NCBI RefSeq assembly: GCF_050436995.1
Contig: NC_134758.1
Coordinates: 9,238,001-9,302,000, forward strand
Source of the DNA: Anticarsia gemmatalis
Taxonomy: Eukaryota > Arthropoda > Insecta > Lepidoptera > Erebidae
Direction: 5' to 3'
Length of the DNA: 64,000 bases
Shown: piece by piece, positions 57,301-64,000 of the stretch
How the letters are laid out: every line of letters starts with the position of its first letter
Numbering within the stretch: the first letter of the stretch is position 1
Notes under the pieces: model-generated
What the model was told of the DNA's origin: nothing
The model's database searches: none
The model's input: only the letters and a program-made list of their open reading frames with translations
Translations under genes and position numbers: made by a program

Positions 57301-60300
57301 GAATTGACCCTGACGGAATGCTGCCCAATTCGAAGATTGTAAAAATGAATACTAATAACTTCACTAATAAAAAAACATAAATGATTAGCGTGTGTCAGCT
57401 ATCTATTGTACATTACTGATACTTTAAATTATTAACAAATGACTTACCAAGATTATCCTTCAAGATAGTTTCCAAAGCTTCAGACGGGTAAGGTCTCATG
57501 CCCACAAAAGCGAATTCCTTCATTCTAAAGTACAGTCTCTGGCACTCTCTAAGGGTCTTTCCACTAGCGAGTGCGAGGGCTAAGATCCCTCCGGTACTGG
57601 TCCCGGCCACCCAGTCGAAGCAATGGATGATGGGTCTACCTACAGCCTCTTCTAGACTGAGTAGGATTTGGACTAGAACTAAGCCTCGAATACCGCCGCC
57701 GTCTAGGCAGAGTAATCTGGAAGAATTGATAGTCTTTAGAGTGTTATAATGGTTATTTATATTTGTTTGGAATTTTTTAAACTAGTTATGTTTTCTTCCT
57801 TTTTTAGCCTTCTTTTGTGTCCCACTGCAGGGCAAAGGCCACCCCCCTCTTTTCTGCGAATTTCCGAATCTCGGGTATGGAATTAAATTTATATGTTATC
57901 AATCTGAAATTATCAACGTTGATGAAAACGACGTCAAGGATAGGGCAAAGTGGAGGAAGAGTGTAAGAAGGGCTGACCCCACCACCATACGGGACTAATA
58001 GCCAGGAAGAGAGAGATTATCAATTACAAATTTAATAATAATGTAATTTCGTTTCTCGTTAAGTATATGAGTATTTTTAATCAAACATATATTATATCTC
58101 TGCTCTCAATTTGTATTTACTTTTCTATTAATATTACCGGATTTACGCCTTAACTACTTGAAGTCAATGACCTACCTTCCTTGTTTCTGATTAGCTTCAA
58201 AGCACGCCGCTCTCTCCATAGCTGCGACTGACAACATTTGGTTGACGAGATCTCTAGTCGCTCCCTTCGCTACTGGTGTTGGAGGCATGCCGTTATAGTC
58301 CCCGCGGTGGGAACAACTCGGACCACAACCTGGAATTTCTGGAGCACATCTGACAAAAGAAGACCATATGAATATTTAAAGAAGTAACACTATTTGTTTT
58401 TAGTAAATTACTGGACTAATTTAGATAAGATTTGGCTATGCGAAAGAGTCCATCGTGGAGAAGAGCCATAGGCCGTAGTATGAATTGAATTTCGTCGTTA
58501 CTTTTTCGGTATAAAATAGTCACATTTAAATATTAGGGCAAAATATTTGTAGTAAAAGTACATAACACGTACAATTAAAATTAAGAACGTATTATAAAAC
58601 AATCCTCACCTTTTAGCTCCAACCGCATGCAGAATATACAATATCCTATCATAATTACTGCTCGACATTTCAGTGGGAACAATATGCCTCGGCGTATTCC
58701 CTGCATTGTTCTTCGCTTCCAAATCAGCACCAAACACAACCAACGCTTGCACTATTGCAATATTCGTCTGCTTCACGGCCAAATGAAGAGGGGTGTTGCC
58801 TTCGTTATCTCCTATAGAGTGTTCAGCACCTCGAGAGAGTAGTGCAATGGCACACTCTAATCGGCCGCGTAATACCATGATGTGTAGTGCTGTTCTTCCG
58901 TCGAAGTTGAGTGCGTTGATGTCGCAGTTCTTGTCGGCTAGTGCTTCGATCACTTCGCGAGATATCGCCCAGTGGAGGGGCGTGCCGCCGTGCTTCATGT
59001 CTTGCTGGTGAAGCTTCGGCTGGTTGTCTTGGAGAAGGTCTCCGACAATGCCTGGAGCAAATATTAATTAGAATTTTCAACAAATCGTGTACTGAAAACA
59101 TTTTTTTATTTTACTCTTAGAATAATTTAAAATAATCAAAGATTGCTGGATTTTTGAAAAAAACTGACACCTACAAGCAGAACCGTAACATCTATTTGTG
59201 GATCACTCAAGCTTTTATGGTATGGAAATCAAACAAACAGCCTTCGCCTGGCGTGATGACAATCACAACCACTTTGCCTGTACGACACCAGGTGTGTATG
59301 CTTTTGCATAATAAAAAATAATTAAAACACATAGTGTACACAGAATCAACAATCCTAAAGAAACAGATTATTTTTGGCGTCTATCCAAACTAAAATGTAA
59401 TCTTAAACTGATGCATCTATCTTAGAATTTTTCACAATCATCCACGAATCACGAAAGAAAAAAGTACCTACTATAAGAATCTTAATACTATCAAAAGATT
59501 TAAATCACTACTTACTTCCAACCCCTTCTACGACCCACATTTTAAAACTTTTAATGTAACGATTCACGACAAATCAAACTAAAAGAATGACAAAGATTGC
59601 AATTGACTTTTCTATATTTATATCACAGAGACAACTGGCAAATTTTCTATTTGCTAGTCCACTAAAGATCTTCCCCCACCAAACGTTTTCAATAGACTGT
59701 TTACTATTTTTCCTTTTGTAACTATTAAGTATAGGGTTTATAACCTTAACCACGTTTCAACGATAAATAAACATACGTCATTTGACAATACAACGGTATA
59801 AAATTTTCCTTGAACTATTTAAATGTTCAGGAATTGATGAATCGATTGTTTCACGGTAGTACTTAATATTGCAATTAGTTTGTTGAGTACATTTTTTGAG
59901 GTTTGCTAGGGAAATCCAACCACAGACTGACCCTTGATTTTTGTGTCATTGAGCAGAAAATTTTATAAAGGGAAAAATTGTGATGCTTTTATTTTGTAAT
60001 ATTCCATTATTACGCCAATGTTAGTTTCTACTTACAAAGTAGATAGGCAAGTAGAAACTACTTGTTATTTTTTTTACAATGACGTCAATATACATTTAGA
60101 AGAAAGTATCATCAACCAACACTTCTATAACAGGACAAAGATCAATTATTTATCTTTGAAGTCAAAAACTCGACAGAAGCTCGACAAATTTGGTTGCCGC
60201 TTTACTATTAGTAGATGCAGTTTCATTCACCGCATGGCAAGTGATCTACCTAGTGTCAAGTTTGTTCAACTCGCCCGAAGGATTTTATATATAGTTTAAC

Positions 60301-63218
60301 GATTGCTATCTAAATGATTGCAACCGGGATTGACCTGTTCTCCAAGGAACAGATACGCTCAGTTCAAATATCACTGTGGTGTCATCTATTTATAGAATAT
60401 CCGTGATAAGTTTACTTAGCTCAGCACATTTAGCTAAAAACTTCTCAGCAATAGTTAAAGATCTCAGTTATAATTGTTACCTGGCAGCGTGCTGGTAGAC
60501 CTCTTGGCGGCGGAGAGGTTGACGTCGGCGCCGGCGAGCATGAGCGCGCGCACGCAGTCGGGCGCGTTGGCCAGGCACGCCGTGTGCAGCGGCGTGTAGC
60601 CCTGCTTGTTGTACACGTCGAGAGACTGCACTGTCTTACCGGCGAGCGCCTGAAGACAAAATAAATTGTTGATCACTTACCCCACTTCCTGAGGTAGTCT
60701 CTCTATTCAATAGCGTTAGATAAAGCTGATATAAAAATGACAGTTTGAATAGATGAACTACCGCTAAATGTGCCTCAGAAACTGGCCATTATTTATGATT
60801 TTTAAAACTGATTGCGTTTCAACAATTGGGAATGGCAGTTTGCATAAAGATCTATAAATTATTATTCGTCTGAAGATAATTTATATAGCTTGAATTTATG
60901 GTGAGTAAGTAGTAGATAAAATTGCGATCAAACTTTACACTGAAAGACAGACATACACGCAATGCTACCTTAAGGGTTCTATACGAACTTAAAAAGGATT
61001 CAGATATTAGATAATACTTTTTAATATTTATTTTATAATTACACATTCACAACTAAACATTTGTGTTGGCCACTTTTAAGCTGTAACGAGTCCCAATTAC
61101 AAGAGATCATTTACCAAAGAGATTGTAACACGATGTTGCGTCATGCATTGTTTGTTTACTCACACTGTCAAAGAGAACTGACCTTTGTGACCTAATTAGT
61201 ACGCTATATGCATCTTCTGTTAATTAGTCATTACTGTTAGAAAAGACCTTTGGCGTAGTGACTCATTATTACTTAATGCTTTAACTTAGAAATCAAATCA
61301 AATTGTCTGCATTTTACAGTACAGTTGATATAAAAAATTGTAATAATATATCTCCATAACTACTCTGGGCACGTAGAAAGTCGGTCCCGGTTGTTGTCAA
61401 TTAAGATAACAGTCGGGCGGCTTGAACAACTTTGACACTAGGTTGACCACTAACCATACGATGAGAGAGAGTCCATATCTAATCCAATTTTATACAAAAA
61501 TTGGCTTGTTTTTGGTGTAATTTACGTTGGCCATGATTGCTACATTGTGTGTTTAGCTATAAATGTCTAAATATCCGAATCATGGCATTGGTCAATCCAG
61601 GGATACTTTAATATACCTACTCTCAAATTGGATAACAAATAATCGTGTTCCGCAAATTAAATTAAGATTTAAAACGTGAATTCTCCTCGAGATTCGATAT
61701 TATGATAACAGCTCACAGATATTATCGTTATTAAAGTAACCATTTCCTAATAGCATGTGATTTTATCAATAAACATCGAGGCCGAACATGAACGATTAAA
61801 AAGATTATTCTTGTAACAAATAAATAAGACCCTAAGTCATTATGACCTATATAATATTTTATCAGTTAAGTAACAGAGACATTTATATAACATATAATAC
61901 ATATTTTCCGTTTTTAAAATGTCTAATATATTTATTAGTATTATTTAAATGGAGTCCATCCCAGGCATTTCAGGAAAGACCCCGTATTTTTCTGCGTTTC
62001 GATGGGAACACCCATAACTTATAAATATTATAAAACTTAAATTAACATATTCTTATTAAAAGAACTTTCAATAAAACTCACAAATTATATGGGGGAATCC
62101 CCATCAATGCATCAGGCATTTTACAGTAGTTAAATAATATTATACAATGCACTCAACTACTTGGGTCCGATTTAATAGTAGATAAAATACCAATCAGTAA
62201 TCATCCATCCAAATCCCGACCGCACGAAAGCTGACTTGACCTCATTAATTTATATCACTTATAATCGCCCTTAATACTCACGTTTATAATTTCCTTGTTA
62301 CTGGCAGCTGCATAGTGGAAAACAGTGTTTCCTTCAAGATCGATCACGTCCAAAGAACTGTTTAATGATACTAAACTTTGTACCATACGCACATTGCACG
62401 CTTTTACTGCCACCTACAAAATAAAGCATAATATATTTTTTATTCTACAACTTTTAAGTTATTACATACATACATATTCACTTAGTATAATTAAAGCAAA
62501 ATACAGATAGATATAAATAGATAGTGAACCAATAAACATGAAACATTATTACCCAGCTAAACACCAATGCATAATAATTTATAGGTACCTACATTATAAT
62601 AATAATATTATTATGCCTATATTGATATTATGCAAACTCAATAACTGGGTTAAAATGATTCATTAACCCGCTTTCTTCAAATCAACAGAACAGCTCACAC
62701 TTGACCTTACCATATTATTTTCGCGAAATAACCATTTGTCCTGACCTAACACAATTTTATTCTGTTAAAATCTCTGTGGCTTCGCAAGGTCATAACTCAT
62801 ATTCCACTAATACTTCATGTTGCGGCTCCAAAGGACCCACACTTGTATTTCTGGGTTTCCAGGTCTGGTTAAGGTCATAAGGTCAAAACATAAGAAGGTC
62901 AAACGACCACGGCGAGTGCAACCTGCGCCGAAACGTTATGCATTTTAAGGTAAAATGCTTGTTCAAGTTAATTCCTGTATGCTGTTACCTATATATTAAA
63001 CCTGCAACGCGAGAGTTTAAAACTTAAGGTCAAATAAGGTCGCCACTTACCATAAGTGGTGTGGCTCCTGTCAAAGGGTCAGTGTCATCAATATGTTTCT
63101 GCACTTCTGGATCATTGAATAGTTCAACCAAACCAAAATGGGCCACCATGTGTGCAATAGACCATGACTGATGTTCCGATAATGTGTCACATAGTTTTTG
63201 TAGTATCGCCACTGTGCA
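54164..63218 (-). CDS. iPLA2-VIA: Group VI calcium-independent phospholipase A2 (iPLA2-VIA / PLA2G6 type), N-terminus off the window
   Basis: Eleven exons are seen, from 5' to 3': 63051-63218, 62282-62413, 60481-60649, 58610-59051, 58176-58349, 57448-57716, 56796-56939, 56218-56350, 55644-55789, 55211-55326 and 54164-54383. All phases agree, giving about 704 residues. The order is an N-terminal helical region, ankyrin repeats (visible residues about 40-300), then a patatin-type lipase domain with DGGGIRG oxyanion loop, GTSTG (Ser about 402 of the visible part) and LDGGLMGNNPT (Asp about 547), and the RARAWC C-terminal region. The family hydrolyses the sn-2 acyl chain of phospholipids without calcium and acts in membrane and mitochondrial lipid remodelling. 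The mammalian enzyme is about 750-800 residues, so about 100 N-terminal residues are missing beyond 63218. The C-terminus is uncertain because of the 121-bp array. Confidence 0.92.
54384..55210 (-). other. iPLA2 intron J/K with CpG-rich MITE
   Basis: The intron runs from GTAACG to TTCAG. It holds the MITE at 54533-54752. A 55040-55090 stretch with AATTAGTGAACAAAAATTTG and GTTCACC is a small inverted repeat. I see no other gene. Confidence 0.6.
54533..54752. mobile_element. CpG-rich MITE with CACCTTTACA ends, copy 2
   Basis: GGCACCTTTACAG at the left and GTGTAAAGGGGGCC at the right are inverted. The core TAGGAGCGTACAGGGTTACG then CACGGGAAAGACG matches 44886-45028. It is longer, with two extra GCGCTCTTTC-type blocks. 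Short frames on both strands arise from its high GC content. Confidence 0.55.
55211..55326 (-). CDS. iPLA2-VIA: iPLA2 exon J
   Basis: It encodes GLIPVTKLKDIDVFKPESIW, then DTARLAFGLSAIGGLLVDQ, matching the PVT..DVFRP..PW segment of the mammalian enzyme. The acceptor is TTACCAG, the donor CAG|GTAACG at phase 0. Confidence 0.92.
55414..55529. mobile_element. PIF/Harbinger-like foldback MITE, copy 1
   Basis: Long inverted arms run from the left CGGTTTCTGAGTACATTAAG to the right ACCGCTAAATGTACCTCAGA, with CCAATAGCG near the centre. TTA flanks both ends, the three-base duplication typical of PIF/Harbinger. Copies lie at 56580 and 60680, all inside iPLA2 introns. Confidence 0.75.
55644..55789 (-). 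CDS. iPLA2-VIA: iPLA2 exon I: catalytic aspartate
   Basis: It encodes RYLDGGLMGNNPTLDVLTEL, then TELNLALRATGQIEAAKKTN and LKVVVSCGTG. The DGG motif supplies the Asp of the Ser-Asp dyad, and SCGTG corresponds to SLGTG in mammals. The acceptor is CCTTAG, the donor G|GTCAGT. Confidence 0.94.
56218..56350 (-). CDS. iPLA2-VIA: iPLA2 exon H
   Basis: It encodes SPHAEAGDQAAVVSLAAPPS, then PAEQLVWQAARATGAAPSYF and RASGR. QLVWQAAR.TGAAPSYF matches the conserved QLVWRAAR.SGAAPTYF block. The acceptor is TCCTCAG, the donor AG|GTAAAT. The first half is Ala/Pro-rich and poorly conserved. Confidence 0.93.
56580..56695. mobile_element. PIF/Harbinger-like foldback MITE, copy 2
   Basis: GGTTTCTGAGTACATTTAGC and TATCTATTCAATAGCG at the left pair with CGCTATTGAATAGATAAAC at the right. 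TTA flanks both sides (56577-56579, 56696-56698). The arms are the best preserved of the three. Confidence 0.8.
56796..56939 (-). CDS. iPLA2-VIA: iPLA2 exon G
   Basis: It encodes GTETVMADIEHPKLMILAVL, then ADRKPVDLHLFRNYKSAQEI and LDEHNGTT. LHLFRNY is a family hallmark. The acceptor is TTAACAG, the donor A|GTAAGT. The start at ATG inside the exon is not an initiator. Confidence 0.93.
57448..57716 (-). CDS. iPLA2-VIA: iPLA2 exon F: oxyanion loop and catalytic serine
   Basis: It encodes RLLCLDGGGIRGLVLVQILL, then the nucleophile block FDWVAGTSTGGILALALASG and LYFRMKEFAFVGMRPYPSEA. Both patatin signatures (GGGxRG and GxSxG) sit in this exon. The acceptor is TTCCAG, the donor G|GTAAGT. Confidence 0.96.
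57817..57880 (+). repeat. Dispersed repeat GTCCCACTGCAGGGCAAAGG
   Basis: GTCCCACTGCAGGGCAAAGG, then CGAATTTCCGAATCTCGGG is a repeat I recognise as common in Lepidoptera. It lies in the iPLA2 intron between exons E and F. Confidence 0.45.
58176..58349 (-). CDS. iPLA2-VIA: iPLA2 exon E: linker between ankyrin and lipase domains
   Basis: It encodes RCAPEIPGCGPSCSHRGDYN, then GMPPTPVAKGATRDLVNQML and SVAAMERAACFEANQKQGR. This is the variable linker of the family, with four cysteines near the start. The acceptor is TTGTCAG, the donor AG|GTAGGT. Confidence 0.88.
58610..59051 (-). CDS. iPLA2-VIA: iPLA2 exon D: ankyrin repeats
   Basis: It encodes GIVGDLLQDNQPKLHQQDMK, then GGTPLHWAIS, DGRTALHIMVLRGRLECAIA, EGNTPLHLAVKQTNIAIVQA and NAGNTPRHIV. 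These are three to four ankyrin repeats with TPLH/TALH signatures. The acceptor is TGCTCCAG, the donor AG|GTGAGG. It is the longest exon (442 bp). Confidence 0.95.
60231..60405 (+). repeat. Unclassified dispersed repeat (GTATGGTTAGTGGTCAACC family), diverged copy
   Basis: CTACCTAGTGTCAAGTTTG, TTCAACTCGCCCGAAGG, CAACCGGGATTGACC and CGCTCAGTTCAAATATCACT align with the copy at 48826 with many changes. Confidence 0.5.
60481..60649 (-). CDS. iPLA2-VIA: iPLA2 exon C: ankyrin repeat
   Basis: It encodes ALAGKTVQSLDVYNKQGYTP, then LHTACLANAPDCVRALMLAG and ADVNLSAAKRSTSTLP. One complete ankyrin repeat (GYTPLHTACLANAPDCVRAL). The acceptor is TCTTCAG, the donor G|GTAACA. GC content is about two thirds, well above the neighbouring exons. 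Confidence 0.93.
60680..60788. mobile_element. PIF/Harbinger-like foldback MITE, copy 3 (eroded)
   Basis: CCTGAGGTAGTCTCTC and TATTCAATAGCGTT at the left face TGAATAGATGAACTACCGCT and AATGTGCCTCAGAAACTGG at the right. TTA flanks both ends. It begins 30 bases from the acceptor of exon C. Confidence 0.65.
61370..61460 (-). repeat. Unclassified dispersed repeat (GTATGGTTAGTGGTCAACC family), internally deleted copy
   Basis: On the - strand CGTATGGTTAGTGGTCAACC, AGTGTCAAAGTTGTTCAAGC and CGCCC run straight into GACTGTTATCTTAATTGACA, missing about 25 bases present in the copy at 22361. Confidence 0.6.
62282..62413 (-). CDS. iPLA2-VIA: iPLA2 exon B: ankyrin repeat
   Basis: It encodes VAVKACNVRMVQSLVSLNSS, then LDVIDLEGNTVFHYAAASNK and EIIN, matching the conserved V.D..G.TVFHYA block of mammalian iPLA2. 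Joined to exon A it reads ATPLMVAVKACN. The acceptor is TTTGTAG, the donor AAC|GTGAGT. Confidence 0.94.
62702..63041. promoter_or_regulatory. Cluster of AGGTCA nuclear-receptor half-sites in an iPLA2 intron
   Basis: AGGTCA or its inverse occurs at 62702, 62742, 62787, 62872, 62880, 62896 and 63027. The pair at 62872-62885 is a direct repeat with two-base spacing (AGGTCATAAGGTCA). Each is preceded by A, and the region ends next to exon A. Such sites are bound by receptors like E75, HR3 or FTZ-F1; binding here is inference. Confidence 0.35.
63051..63218 (-). CDS. iPLA2-VIA: iPLA2 exon A: N-terminal helical region, start of ankyrin domain
   Basis: It encodes CTVAILQKLCDTLSEHQSWS, then IAHMVAHFGLVELFNDPEVQ and KHIDDTDPLTGATPLM. 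HQSWSIAHM.AHFG corresponds to HPSWSVAHLAVELG of the mammalian enzyme, near residue 120-150, so this is not the first exon. The acceptor is CTTACAG, the donor ATG|GTAAGT, both at phase 0. Confidence 0.92.
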
Positions 63219-63562
63219 CTGTAAGTGTAGAAAAAATAATTATAAATATTATCATTGTAAAAAAAGTCTTCTAGACTAGTACTCATAACTGGCAGTCTTG
63301 TATGACAAGATGTATGGGTGTGAATGATGCAAAGGAAGTTTGTAAGGATTGAAGTGGAGTTCTCTTGTCTTTGCGTACCACAACCGGAAGAAGGCGTAAG
63401 TATAGATCATTATGAGATAATATTCGTACAATTAAGCCTGACTCATGCCATCAGCCTTAATTTACGTTGACTTTTGTCCAACAAAGAATTTTTTTTTGTG
63501 ATGCATTAAGTTCTTGGATAAACCATGAATCAGTATTTACTTAATACAAGTCATATCTAGAA

Positions 63563-63827
63563 CTAGCTGACCCGCGCAACTTCGCTTGCGTCACATAAGA
63601 GAGAATGGTGAAATTTTTCCCCTTTTTTGTAACATTTTTTACTCGTACTCTGCTCCTATTGGTCGTAGCGTGATGATATATAGCCTATAACCTTCCTCGA
63701 TAAATGGGCTATCTAACACTGAAAGAATTTTTCAAATCGGATCAGTAGTTCCTGAGATTAGCGCGTTCAAACAAACAAACAAACAATCAAACAAACAAAC
63801 TCTTCAGCTTTATAATATTAGTATAGA
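63563..63827 (-). mobile_element. Lep1-like non-autonomous Helitron, copy D
   Basis: CTAG at 63563 follows an A and the TAGA end at 63827 precedes a T. The element has CGCAACTTCGCTTGCG near its 3' end and CAAA/CAAT repeats. It lies upstream of exon A within the phospholipase gene. Confidence 0.85.
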
Positions 63828-64000
63828 TATAATGCAAAAAAATTGCTAGTCATGTTAAGTTTAACTCTTACATCACTCAATGTAGGTTGGGCATTGATCC
63901 AAAATATCGGAATGTTATTTCAAACAATCTGCACATCGCCGTGACCATGATGTGTTCTAATGCAGCAAAAACAACTTCACAAATATCTATAAAAAATAGT

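Overview
The window looks like nuclear DNA of a moth or butterfly. It is AT-rich, its genes carry many introns, and it is packed with small transposons and dispersed repeats of the kinds seen in lepidopteran genomes, including several Helitrons that fit the Lep1-like pattern (A^T insertion, 5' TC, 3' CTAG, short 3' hairpin, internal CAAA microsatellite). The species cannot be named from the sequence alone.

Two host genes are supported and they converge. On the + strand, a seven-exon gene (8329 to 41845) encodes a 574-residue homologue of Protein cueball: signal peptide, YWTD/LDL-receptor class B beta-propeller, two EGF-like modules, one membrane span and a short cytoplasmic tail. All splice phases agree. 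Exon 1 carries only the signal peptide and is separated from exon 2 by a 27.7-kb intron. On the - strand, eleven exons (63218 down to about 54164) encode about 704 residues of a group VI calcium-independent phospholipase A2 (PLA2G6/iPLA2-VIA type): ankyrin repeats, glycine-rich oxyanion loop, GTSTG serine motif, DGG aspartate motif and C-terminal region. Its N-terminal exons lie beyond the right edge.

Layout: 1-8.3 kb is upstream intergenic DNA with MITEs, a Helitron, a decayed RTE-like LINE inside a 2.2-kb terminal-inverted-repeat element, and a 40-bp near-perfect palindrome. 8.4-36.1 kb is cueball intron 1, with a poly(A)-tailed retroposon flanked by target-site duplications, a tRNA-derived SINE, two Helitrons plus a relic, and many MITEs. 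36-42 kb holds cueball exons 2-7. 42-52.9 kb separates the genes and holds two mariner-type MITEs, a 1.1-kb TIR element with a PHD-like finger remnant, and a 1556-bp Tc1-like transposon with perfect TIRs, a full DD34E catalytic core and a 112-bp intron. 52.95-54.26 kb is a tandem array of 121-bp units. 54-64 kb holds the phospholipase exons, with three Harbinger-like MITEs in the introns.

The most unusual structure is the 121-bp array. Ten full units and one partial unit, identical by eye, are copies of the 3' part of the last recognisable phospholipase exon plus a 19-bp linker. Each unit carries coding sequence, a consensus-like splice donor and an in-frame stop. No other coherent new multi-gene system is visible.
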